A stretch of 64,000 nucleotides of DNA from Plasmodiophora brassicae (GCA_036867785.1 CP145410.1:558001-622000); one strand, 5' to 3'. Numbered from the stretch's first letter, positions 33,994 to 44,506 are shown. Numbers and translations are program-made. The notes: generated from the letters alone by a model not told the origin.

Positions 33994-34093
33994 CGCGATA
34001 CCGGGGGCACGTGTCAGATATCTACCAAAAGGAGAGACGAACCTGATTACGATCTGATCAAAAGAGTTGCTTTAGTAAAGAGTAGAAATGAGA

Positions 34094-35485
34094 TCAGTTG
34101 GAAACGGCGGTGATCTTGCCAAGCATGACGGCCGAGTTACCGTCCAGGAAGGCAATTCGGGACAGACCCTCGCAGTTCTTGAAGGTGTCGACAACGAGCG
34201 GCTGGATGGGCTGGAAGACAACCTCGGCAGCCTCGTTGGCCTTCAGGGCGTGCGGGTCGTCGAGCTTCTTCTTACCGGTCTCCTTGCCGATCTTCCAGTT
34301 CAGCTTGGTGATCTTGCAAGCCGAGCGACCACATCGGACGAAGCCGATGGGCGTGTATCCGCACTTGATCTCTCCGGGAATGTCGAGCGTCTGGACCTGG
34401 GCGGTGAACTCCTTGACCGGCTTCAGGCCAGTGTCGTTCGCCAGGATCATGACGTCACCGACGCGGGGCATACGCTCCGACTTCAGGCCCTTGATGTTCA
34501 TACCGACGTTGTCACCAGTGCAGGCCTTCTCGACACGCTTGTGGTGCATTTCGACAGTGAAGACGGTGCCCTTGCACGGGTCGTTGGCCGTGTGGGTCGG
34601 CATGAAGATGACTTCCTGCTTAGGCAGGACGACACCCTGCTCGACACGCCCAGCAAGAACATCACCGATACCCTTGATCTTGTAGATACCGGAGATCGGG
34701 AGACGCAGAGGAGCGTCGTTCTTGCGGTCAGGCAGACCGCAGAAGTCGTTCAGGGCCTCCAGCAGCGTGTTGATGTGATGCTCCTTGCCGTTCGCGTCAA
34801 CAACCTTAACGCCGTTCCACCAGGACATCTTGTCGGACTTCTTGACAAGGTTGTCACCCATCCAGCCCGAGATCGGCAGGACCGGGACACACTTCTCGAC
34901 GAACTCCTTCTTCCAGCCGACCTTGACAAGCATGTTCCTCATCTCGTCGGCGATTTCCTGGTATCGCTCCTTCTTGTAGCCGGCCAAATCCGTGTCCATC
35001 TTGTTGATACCGACGATGAGCTGCTTGACACCGAGCAGGTTGATCAGACGGGCGTGCTGGCGCGTCTGACCCTGGATCTCACCAGCCTTGCGGTTACCCT
35101 TGGCAATAGAGACAGTGAAGTTGGCGTCGGCCGGCACCATCAGCAGGGCGACGTCGGCCTGGGCGGCACCGGAGATCATGTTCTTGATGAAGTCACGGTG
35201 ACCGGGGGCGTCGATGATCGTGTAGTGCCACTTGTCGGTGAAGAACTCCTTCGTCGTGCAGGCGATCGTGATACCACGCTCACGCTCGTCCTTCTGTCGG
35301 TCCATGTAGAAAGCGAACGCGAACGACGACTTGCCGAGGACTTCGGCCTCCTGCTTCAGCTTCTCCATTTCACGTTCCGGGATACCACCCAGCTCGAACA
35401 GCAGGCGGCCGGTCGTGGTCGACTTGCCGGAGTCGACATGACCGCAGATGACGATCGACAGGTGGGTCTTTCCCTCGGTGGCCAT
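34094..35485 (-). CDS. EEF1A: translation elongation factor 1-alpha
   Basis: GTPase delivering aminoacyl-tRNA to the ribosome. One intronless frame of 463 residues from MATEGKTHLS. Motifs: G1 GHVDSGKSTT, switch I RERGITIACTTKEFFT, G3 DAPGHRDFIKNMISGAAQAD, G4 NKMD, then the beta-barrel domains (GDNVGMNIKGL, TLDIPGEIKCGYTPIGF) and the end FLDGNSAVMLGKITAVSN. The switch region with ACTTKEFF differs from the animal/fungal form (DIALWKFE) and belongs to a variant known from several protist groups. Codon use is strongly biased to C/G third positions, as for a highly expressed gene. A longer in-frame ATG upstream (35605) is not conserved and was not used. Confidence 0.95.
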   Translation of the reverse strand: MATEGKTHLSIVICGHVDSGKSTTTGRLLFELGGIPEREMEKLKQEAEVLGKSSFAFAFYMDRQKDERERGITIACTTKEFFTDKWHYTIIDAPGHRDFIKNMISGAAQADVALLMVPADANFTVSIAKGNRKAGEIQGQTRQHARLINLLGVKQLIVGINKMDTDLAGYKKERYQEIADEMRNMLVKVGWKKEFVEKCVPVLPISGWMGDNLVKKSDKMSWWNGVKVVDANGKEHHINTLLEALNDFCGLPDRKNDAPLRLPISGIYKIKGIGDVLAGRVEQGVVLPKQEVIFMPTHTANDPCKGTVFTVEMHHKRVEKACTGDNVGMNIKGLKSERMPRVGDVMILANDTGLKPVKEFTAQVQTLDIPGEIKCGYTPIGFVRCGRSACKITKLNWKIGKETGKKKLDDPHALKANEAAEVVFQPIQPLVVDTFKNCEGLSRIAFLDGNSAVMLGKITAVSN

Positions 35486-36037
35486 CGCTGTTGTTGGTCG
35501 AGCGTCTCCCACACCAATCCGCACGCAAACGCGAAATGATTCGCCGCGGACTGCCGTGGCGGCCTTGGCCGAGCGGCAAAAATTTGCGCGGCGGAGACAG
35601 ACCACGGACAGCAGGCAGCTCGGGACGAGTAAACAGGCGTTTTGTCAGGTAAACCGCTCGGATTCACGCAGTCCGGGCTCCGGTCGGAAGTTTCTCTGTA
35701 CTCCAAAAAAGTCTAGAAATAATTCTACGACGACGAGCCCTAGTATATCGCACACTGGGGCAGCTGCGCATCACGAACGATGCTTCTCAGGTGCTCGTGA
35801 ACGGCTCGCAGTCATGAAGCACGGTAGCGCCTGGTGCCGATCTCCGATGGGCCAGTAAATACTCGACAGAGATTTCGTACGTATTGTGCACTGTGATAGG
35901 ACAACGGTGGTTCGGGAGGGCCCGGGTCGGATCGAGATGTGCAAAGCCACAGCGCACCAATCCGCATCCCGATCCCGATCCGCGTGATATTCCGCCGTAC
36001 GGGCGCGGCGCTCCCAAGAGGCCCGGCTCGCGCGCCC
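35486..36037. promoter_or_regulatory. EF-1alpha upstream region
   Basis: This 552-bp spacer lies between the divergent EF-1alpha and STN1-like starts. It includes an A/T-rich stretch (tctagaaataattctacgacg, 35711-35731) roughly 230 bp upstream of EF-1alpha, and CG-rich sequence next to the STN1-like start. No coding signal was seen. Confidence 0.4.
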
Positions 36038-36831
36038 ATGTCGGCCCTGCGCGTCACCCGGATCTTGTGGATAGCGGATTTATGGGCCGCCACCATAACG
36101 CCCAACGATACGCTACTACTGGGCACCCCGCCGCTAGAGTTTCGTAGAGCCAGGTGCGCTCCCGGGGGTATGTGCAGGATGCCGCAGGGTGACAGGTGCA
36201 CGTTGATAGTATTGTCGGTGTCGTTATTCGCTGCTGGGAATTCGAGCCTAATCCCGGAACAATCATCTACGTTGTGGATGATGGGACGGGGCTGTTCGAC
36301 GTTGCCGTTACGCCATACCAGTTGCAATATCGGGACACTAAACCGAGCGTTGGCGATATTGTCGATTTCTCGGGCTATATTGTGGCTAACGGCAACCATC
36401 GGCATCTTGAGTGTTCTGGGTTAGTGTCGACTCTATGATGGTCGTTGTATCATTGCGAGCCCCCACAGGTTTGATATCAAGCACGACCCAATGGAGGAGG
36501 TCTGTCGATGGTTCCAAATAGATCTGCTGTCCGTCGAATTGCCTGGCCGGTATTCCCTGTGATGTGACGATTGACGCAACCGCATGTGCTCAGGTACCGC
36601 ACTGTTTATTTCAAAGTGTCAGAGAACACGTCAGCGCCCGCCACAGCTGATGACGTGTTCGACTGTATAAGTCGCTCCCCCACGGCCGTCTCGGTATCCG
36701 ACATCGTGGAGCAGTTGCGATCCACTCCTGCCGTCATACAGGGATGCATTATGACGGTTACTGGTGTGCATGATATTGTGGTGGTTACCAGTATTGACAC
36801 TGCGGCAGTTACTGACTCAAGGGCGGATTAA
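36038..36831 (+). CDS. OB-fold protein, probably STN1-like CST-complex subunit
   Basis: Candidate subunit of the CST (CTC1-STN1-TEN1) complex that fills in telomeric C-strands. Exon 1: RVTRILWIADLWAATITP up to LEFR. After a 52-nt intron: VHVDSIVGVVIRCWEFEP, the OB-fold block TIIYVVDDGTGLFDV, and VGDIVDFSGYIVANGNHRHL. A later exon gives HDPMEEVCRWFQIDLLSV, where plant STN1 has a DPNxEILHWVxC block. The C-terminal exon (ATADDVFDCISRSPTAVSVS, DIVEQLRSTPAVIQGCIM) reads as a winged helix, as in STN1 or RPA32. RPA32 is the main alternative; the early DLxxAT-type strand and the DPxxEV-xW block favour STN1. Confidence 0.55.
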
Positions 36832-36876
36832 CGAGGTGGGCAGGACTCAATTGTTCACGGCCGCCGTGCCCAGTAA

Positions 36877-38780
36877 ATGAATATTCCAATTGAGACGAGG
36901 GGATGTCTCAGGCTCCATAGATCCGATGAGGTTGGCAGGCACGCGCCTCCTAGCGTAGTGCAGGTCCAGAAACGTTTCTGCATGGCCATGTCATCGACAC
37001 CTCGTCCGGCGCCAAACGGTGTCGATGTAAAGGCGGCCACCCGATTACAACTGGTGTGCACTCGGCGAAACCTAAACTGGACCGATGCGGTGCCGATCGT
37101 CGACGTTCGAAACGGCCTGCTGCGCACGTCGTCTGCGTTCATCATGTGCTCGCACACGTACTATTCGGAACCGACCTGCCCAGACGAGTTCAGCGTCCGA
37201 TTCTGCTCTGTGCCGGACGATGACGTTCTGCAATTGGTCGACACGACCCAACTGGGTGCCACGATTCCCACTCCCTGGTGCGCACTGACAGCCGACCGTC
37301 TGTTGTTGATAAGTCTGACAGCGTCCCAAGGTTGCACAAGGACGTTCTGGAGGCATTTATGGAGTACCAGCGGGAGCGCCTTGCCGATCTGTCTGAAGTC
37401 GACGTTCCCGACGCATGCAGGATCGCAGGTATCAACGCGGGGATCGCGGCGCTTGCCCAGGTTGAACCAATGCTGATCAATGTCAACTGGGAGCGGAAAA
37501 GCCCAGCTCCTGCGTCCTGGACGTCAGCATTAGGACCCTGGTCATTGTACCGAGGCTCCTTGGGTGCAACTCGTATTCTGGTTTGCTCTCGGGAAACAGA
37601 ATCTCGACCTGACGTCTTCGCCATCTTCCTCGACCTTGCTGCTAAGGTAGGCCTGCCTGCCTGGCTGGTTTGGTTTGCCTAATTGTGGTTGATGGTCTGC
37701 GCCCTAGTCGGCCGTTCTGCTGCCCGCTGACCTTACGTCCGAGGCGCTCATGTTTGCATCGCAATACGATGACGACCCGAGTCATGTGTTCGCTCCTGAT
37801 GCAGCACCTGCTAAAGAGTCGCCGAAAGCCGACGTCGTTAACCCTCTGCAACGCCCATCGCTGCTTCGGCGCTCGACACGGTTCGACTTCGCTGTCATTC
37901 CGGAACAGGCGCCGTCGATTGGCGGCGACACCCTTGCTGAAGAAGCTCACGAGAATCCGACGCGCGATACGCGTACAGCCGTTGGAGTAACGAGTTCGCC
38001 GATCACAGAAGTCGTCGCAGCATCGCCCGTCTCGCCCACAGACAAGGAGCCGGTGGGGGAGGACTTGAACGCCGGCGGGCACCATCAACTGTTCTCCAAG
38101 CACGGTGGACGGAAGTGCCACTACTGCCGCACGTCGCTTGTCGACCACAACCTGCATATCTGTGGCTGGTGCAACAGTGCGTTCTACTGCTCGACCAAGT
38201 GCCTGAATGCCGACTGGAACCTGGGCCTACATCAGTACCTGTGCAAAGGTACCGTGTCAGCATCGATGCTTCCTGAGGGTTTCGTTCTAAGCGGTGGTTC
38301 CAGGGTTCGATCGTTCCGACGACCACATGATGCCGTCGTTCCTTAAGCCGTACGCGAACGCATTGAAGGACTTGGGACCAAGCGCTAGAGAAATTGTACG
38401 TCTCAAATCGTCTGAAGTCATCCGAGGTTTGATCTGCCGTATGGGTTCAGTTTATGACGACTGGTGGTCGTGGGTTCTACTTGATTGACGCTCGCGGGGC
38501 GCCCCGTATCGATGTCAAGAACAGCCCCTGGGTCCCACAATCGGAACTGTTTTCCCATACGCTGGTCGCGTACTTCGCCAAGATCAACGCCGCCTCCATC
38601 GAGGACATGCTGGCGAGCTATTGCCCGCTGGTCGACTTCGTTGTCATGCTCAGGACGCCGACCATGCTGACGTTGCACATGGTCGCCATCCGCGACGTGC
38701 CCCACAACTCGAAGGATGCCGTCTGTTGCTGTCGCAATTGCATCGCGTCAGGAACCCTCGACAGCTACCTTGGCAAATGA
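36877..38780 (+). CDS. MYND zinc-finger protein of unknown function
   Basis: A multi-exon gene. The N-terminal part contains TRLQLVCTRRNLNWTDAVPI and CPDEFSVRFCSVPDDDVLQL, then DACRIAGINAGIAALAQVEP. The centre is disordered. A canonical MYND finger follows: CHYCRTSLVDHNLHICGWC, then FYCSTKCLNADWNLGLHQYL with a final C (C-x2-C, C-x2-C, C-x3-C, H-x3-C spacing). The C-terminal domain reads FYLIDARGAPRIDVKNSPW and LVDFVVMLRTPTMLTLHMV. No SET domain is present, so it is not a SMYD methyltransferase. MYND fingers bind short proline motifs; animal HIF prolyl hydroxylase PHD2 carries one, and this gene sits between two prolyl hydroxylase genes. A functional link is only inference. An inner start at 36982 is possible. 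Confidence 0.7.
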
Positions 38781-39062
38781 CCATGGATGGTGCCCTGCTC
38801 GTCGTCGTCGGCATCCCGGATTCGTGGACGAATGGGATCCAGTTGACGCGGCATGTCGCTGCAGCCATATCTTCGGCCGATCGTTGTACCAGCATTAACA
38901 ATGCATGTGTTTGCTACCGTTGATTCGGATCGAGGGGAGGTCGCGATCCAGGGTAGAATCTGACCAGATACTTCGTGTGCTAGTGCTCTTGATCGGTCAA
39001 GGCCGCCAGTGCGAACAGGGATACGACCAGCGCGCGTCCCAGAGAGTGACGACTGCTCTACT

Positions 39063-40874
39063 GATGGCGACTTCCGACCAACGACGGCAATCGGATCAGG
39101 CTGCGGCCGCCAGCAATGCCAAATCGTCATCGCCGTCATCGAAACTAAGTGTCCCAGTTAAGATCGCCATTGTCGTTGCCGTCGTTGGTGTCGCGGTCTC
39201 GTTCGTCGCCCTGCGACACGACAGCGCTGTATCAACGCCAGTCAGGGACGACTCCCGCGCTATCGTCGCCCTGGAAGTTCGTTCCCTGCCGCAATTGGGC
39301 CGATCCCGTTTGCTGATGCGCCTGCGATCGACAGGATGCCGGCGATAGCGACAAGACAACCGCGGGTGCTGACAAGGTGGCGAATCATCCCCAGGTGAAT
39401 GTGACGTTCTACAACGTTCATCAGGAGCCCTGCGATATTCTGGTCCGCGGGCGTTTACTGTCACGTGACCGCCTTCGCAGTCTGACTCATGTTGGGGGCG
39501 ACCCGCAGTGGACCAATGACGACGGAAAGGAGGTGAAGATGGAAACAATAGAGGCAGGCGGCAGCAGGGTATTCACCAGTTACGTCACCCACCTCTGTAA
39601 GGCAGGAGCGTCGTGGGCTTCTCGAACGCTCACTCGAACTGTGAAGGGATATGGAGGACGACGGCCAGCCAAGAGTACATCAAGTCTGTCCTGTTGGACA
39701 CCCCGGGCACCTTCTACAGTTACTCCTCCGTCGACTCCTCGTTCCAGGAACAATACCAGAAGGCACGTCGCTTCTGGGTCTGGAACAGCCACTGAAGATC
39801 GCTGATGGGGACCTACAGGAGCATGGCTTTCCCTGGATCAATGTCGTCCCTCGTGGCCCGATGATCCGGTGGGTTCCCGATCCAGTCGCCGTTGGTCACG
39901 AGCAGACGTACGAGATCGGGCCCGGGTTCTACACGGAACGAGACGGCGTTCCCGATCCCGAGTCCAAGTTGAACATCACGCTCGTCACTGAGGCGGTCAT
40001 CCCCAAGGTCTTCGTCATCGAAAACTTCCTCAGTGCCGACGAATGCGACCACATCGTCGAGCTCGCCATCCAGTCGGGGCAGATGAAGCGGTATTTGGAT
40101 ATATCGTGCACCTCGGCTGAACCTGAATGACGAGCGGGGCACAGGTCGGGTGTGAAGACCACTGGGGAGTTGGTGCCGACGCGTACGTCGTACCAGATGT
40201 GGCTCAAAGCAACCGAGACGAACATCATCGAGAACATATTCAAACGCGGGTACAACCTGATGCAAATCCCCTTCGGTACAGACTGGAACGTGTACGGCGA
40301 AGAGCTCCAGGTCCTCCGGTACCAAGTCACTCAAGAATGTAAGCTCGCCTTGTGCCCATGTTGCCCAGCTGCCACCTAACTGCTACCGAACCAGATCAGC
40401 CTCATGTAGGACGGCACCATTGGTCTCCAGCGCGCACGCAGGAATCGTCCTGATCTGTCCACAGGAGGACTTCTTCAAGCCGACCGATTACCCGACCTAC
40501 AAGGCGGTCCAGGCTGGCCAGAACCGATACGCAACGCTGTTCCTGTACCTCAGCGACGGTGGGCCGGTTGGGGGCCATCGACATGCCGACTCTAACTGAC
40601 AACTCCTGGGTGCAGTTGACGAAGGTGGCGAAACGGTCTTCCCACGTGCCCATGGGACATACGTGGAAAATGCATGCCAGCACCCTGAGGGCGTCAAAGT
40701 CAAGGTGAATACGACGGAAGACTGCGCGAATCTGGTCTGACCTTGACGTAGGCGAAGAAGGGACGCGCCGCCCTGTTCTTCAGCATGCTGCCTGACGGGA
40801 ACCTGGACACGAACTCGCTGCACGGCGGCTGTCCCGTTATCGAAGGCACGAAGTGGGCGGCCAACTTCTGGTGA
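39063..40874 (+). CDS. membrane prolyl 4-hydroxylase with VHL-like beta domain, copy 2
   Basis: Type II membrane hydroxylase. The start MATSDQRRQSDQ leads to a transmembrane helix VKIAIVVAVVGVAVSFVAL. The VHL-like domain reads VNVTFYNVHQEPCDILVRG and VFTSYVTHL, spliced to GIWRTTASQEYI. Then PKVFVIENFLSADECDHIVE, TRTSYQMWLKATE, LQVLRYQVTQEY, QPH (micro-exon), EDFFKPTDYP, NRYATLFLYLSD, GGETVFPRAHG, GRAALFFSMLPDGNL, SLHGGCPVIEGTKWAAN. It then stops after FW, without the last exon LWFWDERYG shared by copies 1 and 3. All iron and 2-oxoglutarate ligands are present. Same-strand neighbour of the MYND gene, 282 bp downstream. Confidence 0.87.
40395..40405 (+). other. 11-nt micro-exon of hydroxylase copy 2
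   Basis: ATCAGCCTCAT, preceded by ...CGAACCAG and followed by GTAGGA. It completes the Tyr codon begun in the previous exon and encodes Gln-Pro-His, the HxD iron-ligand His. The next exon begins GAGGAC (Glu-Asp). Confidence 0.88.
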
Positions 40875-41627
40875 TTCCTAGCCATTCCCGCCTGTTGGCA
40901 CCGTGAACTGATTCGCGGGCATCGTGACTAGGCTTTGGGACCCGAAGTTTACCAACTGAACCGCCACTACCACACTGCAATACAGTTTTCCCCATTCGGT
41001 TGTGTATTCATTCGCCTGGGACGGCCCCGCTTCGCGTTTGAACTTTCTATCGGGCGACTCCGGCTTGAGTGCATCGTCGCCAGGACGGGCCATAGAGCTG
41101 CGAGCCCGGAAACGCCCCAGAACGGCACTGACACTCTGCCGCGTCGTCGTGCGACTCGCTCCACATTGCCCCAACGAGCGCATCAGGGTCTGCTGAACGA
41201 TGATGAGTCGAGCACCGGCTGCTCATCTGCGAGAATAACTCACAACGCGGTAGTGACGGGGAGTTGCCCCCAGAATCGCATGTAATGCCTTATGGTCCCG
41301 TTCTTATTCGCCCCGTATCTTGCACAGGATGTGACTATCGCGGGATAGTCACTTTCCCGTTCTAATCTGACGTGAATGGGGATAATTGTTCCTGGCTTCT
41401 TGTGACTAAAGTGGGCTTCATGACTATTTCAAGATGAGACTAAAGTGAGGTTTTCTGTAGTGGAAGCGAACATGGGACCCCCAAGTTCCTGTGACAGGGA
41501 GGTGGGCGCCCCTCCAGGTTGGCGCACCTGAAAGGGAAAGCCGGACTATGTGACTGGGACGTACAGAAGAGGCTCACGCGACTCACAGTAGTGGACGTTG
41601 CTTCGTGCGACAATATAGTGCACAGCG
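40875..41627. other. intergenic between hydroxylase copies 2 and 3
   Basis: About 750 bp with no convincing gene. Open frames near 40935-41285 lie antisense to each other and lack motifs. A short element gactaaagtg occurs twice (41403-41412 and 41436-41445), with a further copy near 30428, and could be a regulatory or repeat remnant. Confidence 0.4.
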
Positions 41628-43502
41628 ATGACGACGGAAACACCAGCAGAGACTCACAAGAATGACGTCGTGCAACGGCGATCAGGGTCGACGATTCCGA
41701 TAAGAGCAGTGGTGGCCATCGTCGTGATCGCAGTCGCCATATCGTTTGTGATCGTGCCTTTGTACGACCGTTTTGTCAAGGGCGCGGGTGAGCACCCGAC
41801 AGTCAGCCAGGAGGGCAACGTCGCTGTATCTCTCGGCAATGACCGTTACGAGGCTCTGGAAGCAGAGGTGTCCGCGTCGGACGAGCCACCTGAGGTCACT
41901 ATCTATTTGCATGCGCTGCCCGGGGCCGGCGCAACTCAGTACGTGTTCCAGAGTGACGCGTCGAGTGACGCTTCGACCTCGAACGCGGGGACATTTGTTC
42001 CAGTTGCCATTACCTGCATCAACGTGCACAACGAAACCATCGAGATGTTCTGGAAGAACTACAACGGCGAGGAGATCAGCATGGGCACCATCGCCCCGTA
42101 TGCCAGCAAGCTGTTCAACTCCTACGCCACTCATATATGTCGGCGTGCTAAGCGGTAGGCCGGTCTGAATCGACCTCAATTCGTCCATTCTAGGGGTCTG
42201 GAGGGTTGCATCGTCGCAGGAGTTCATCAAGGAGACCGCCCTGGGCACAGAGGGCGAGGTGACGCTATACTCGTCGATCGAGACGTCATGGCACGAGACT
42301 TACGAGAAGGTTGTCGTCGTCGTAACAAAGCGCCCGCTGCCATTGAAAACCACGATAGGAGCACGGATACCCATGGCTAAACGTGTATCCACGTGGCCCA
42401 CTGTCGAAATGGGTCCCCGATCCGGTGGCAATTGGGCACGAAGACAAGCGAGAAGTTGGACCTGCGCACTGCACGAACGAGGGAGAAGCCGGGTCACCCG
42501 ATTCAAAAGTCAATGTTACGCTGCTGACGGTCTCCACATCGCCCAAGGTTTTCGTCGTCGACAATTTCGCTAGCGAGCTCGAATGCGATCACATCATCGC
42601 CCAGGCCTTAGCGTCAGGGAACCTGCACAGGTTGACCAGAAAAACCTTCGGGTATCGGTTCCAGGGCACTGACGGGCGCTGCAGGTCTGTAGTGAAGAAC
42701 ATTGGTGAAGTCAGCGACGCGCGAACGTCAGAGAATACGTGGGTGGCCCCTACAGAGTCGAAGATTATCGAGAACCTGTTCAGGCGCGGATATGACCTCC
42801 TGAAACTGAACTATTCGTCTGACAGCTGGAATGTCCATGCCGAGAAGCTCCAGGTGCTTCGGTACCAGGTCGGTCAAGAGTGTTAGTGTGGCGCGTTGTT
42901 GCGTTCAGTGTTCGCACCCGGCTCATTGCATCCGCTGTAGATAAGCCGCATGTACGGGGAGCTGAGCGTGCACCATCATGTGCATGTCTGAACGCGAAGT
43001 GATAGGACGATTACTTCGCGCCTGCCGAATACCCGAATCATAAGGCAGCGCAGGCCGGCCACAACCGCTATGCGACGCTGTTCCTGTACCTAAGCGACGG
43101 TACAGCACCGTCACCCGACTCGGTTGCTCGTCTCCGCCCTGACCCGGCCCGAACAATCAGTGCTCAGTGGCGGTGAGACGGTGTTCCCGCGTGCAAACGG
43201 CACATTCGTCGAAGAGGCCTGCACGGCGGAAGGTGCCCTGAAAGTGAAGGTGGGCGAGGCGCTGTCTGCCTGCGGGTACGGGATGCTGACGGTTGTTCGG
43301 GCAGCCAAAGAAGGGAAGCGCTGCGTTGTTCTTCAGCATGCTGCCGGATGGGAACCTGGATAAGAACTGCCTGCACGGCGGTTGCCCTGTCGTCGAGGGC
43401 ACGAAGTGGGCCGCAAACGTAGGGCGAACGCGTATCGTGTCGGGTTGGGACTGACGAGTCATCCGGCAGCTGTGGTTCTGGGATGAACGCTATGGTGATT
43501 GA
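41628..43502 (+). CDS. membrane prolyl 4-hydroxylase with VHL-like beta domain, copy 3
   Basis: Same architecture as copy 2. Transmembrane helix at residues about 26-44 (AVVAIVVIAVAISFVIV). VHL-like domain from about residue 125: VAITCINVHNETIEMFWKNY, NGEEISMGTIAPY, KLFNSYATHI, spliced to GVWRVASSQEFI. Hydroxylase: PKVFVVDNFASELECDHII, DARTSENTWVAPTE, LQVLRYQVGQEY, KPH (micro-exon), DDYFAPAEYP, NRYATLFLYLSD, GGETVFPRANG, CLHGGCPVVEGTKWAAN and the last exon LWFWDERYGD. The protein is membrane-anchored with the catalytic part expected in the ER/Golgi lumen, as in plant P4H. Convergent with the SANT gene, 46 bp between stops. Confidence 0.88.
42941..42951 (+). other. 11-nt micro-exon of hydroxylase copy 3
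   Basis: ATAAGCCGCAT, preceded by ...CGCTGTAG and followed by GTACGG. It encodes the end of a Tyr codon plus Lys-Pro-His; the next exon begins GACGAT. Length and phase are identical to those in the two paralogues. Confidence 0.88.
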
Positions 43503-43548
43503 CACCCTGGATATATACATGATGCCGTTTGGAAAGCGCAATGTTGGA

Positions 43549-44506
43549 TTACTGTAAGAGTAACTGGCTTGACTGTGGTGGCCGCCCCGAGGATTTCATC
43601 AGCTCAGAGATTACCTGCATCGCTCGCTGTGGATCGGTGCCATCCCTATCAGGTCGCGCAGTCGGCTTGCCCAAAGCCTTCCACATATGATAATGGGCGC
43701 TCTGCTTCCAGTGATAGTACAGGTTCACGACGTCCCGCGTGGTCTTGTTCTCGATCAGTTTGGCAATGGCGTGAAAGTCCTTTCCGAGCGTACAGAGGCC
43801 CGATTCAAAGATCGCAAGTTGAATCGGCGACCAGGATTCTGAATTTCACGAACGTCAGCACTTACAGCGTCGTGCACAAATAACAATTAGTAACGGTCGA
43901 TACCCCAAATTGAGCGCTTCCGCAAAGGTGACAGCAGCGCTTCAATCGTAGAGTATTGCAGACGGTCGTGGCTCGGTGGGATGAACCGCTCCATGCCAGC
44001 GGGGATTCCATGACGCGATGTCTGGTGGTACATGGCCGACACGGATTGCAGCAGCATATCAACTAGGACACTCTGGTTCAAACTTCACGCCGTATGCTGA
44101 CGACCGACGACACACTTCTCTGCCGTTGCGGCAGCGCCGACAATGCTGCTCCTCTAGGCTGTACAGGGCCACTTGGAAGGGTTTGCGGCACGGGAGATAC
44201 TCGAGATGTCGTCCGGCGCTTTCTCCCCGACGCAGGCTGTTCAGGGACAGGCTTCTCCGTTCGTCGCTTACGTCCCGACATCTAGGAGCGCCTCACACAC
44301 ATTTTAGCACCACAAACGTTTGAGATGCTGACCAGACCCATGAGGGGCACCGTTTCAGTGCTGCGTACTCGCTCATCTCGAACCGTCCTGATGACAGCGG
44401 CCAGACGCTTCTCTTCCGTCGTCAGGCGTCGCGCAGGCTGCCGTGCAATCCGCCGAACGAACGCGATGAGATCAGCCGGCGATGGGGTGTCGCCGCGAGA
44501 CGCCAT
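43549..44506 (-). CDS. SANT-domain protein
   Basis: Exons read MASRGDTPSPADLIAFVRRI, LTTEEKRLAAVIRTVRDERV, a basic linker (SGRKRRTEKPVPEQPASGRK), then VLVDMLLQSVSAMYHQT, and a SANT/Myb repeat WSPIQLAIFESGLCTLGKDF, HAIAKLIENKTTRDVVNLYY, HWKQSAHYHMWKALGKP. The pattern (FExGLxxYGKDFHxI...KT..VVxFYYxWK) is that of MIER/RCOR/MTA-type corepressor SANT domains that engage HDACs. No ELM2 domain is evident. About three short introns. A longer in-frame start exists at 44638. Probably a chromatin regulator. Confidence 0.68.

Noticed and set aside
34088-35539. A 483-residue plus-strand open frame opposite EF-1alpha
   Set aside because: It is an antisense shadow caused by the strong third-position C/G bias of the EF-1alpha gene. 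Composition (Leu/Asp/Arg/Val-rich) has no protein-like blocks, while the minus strand is a full EF-1alpha.
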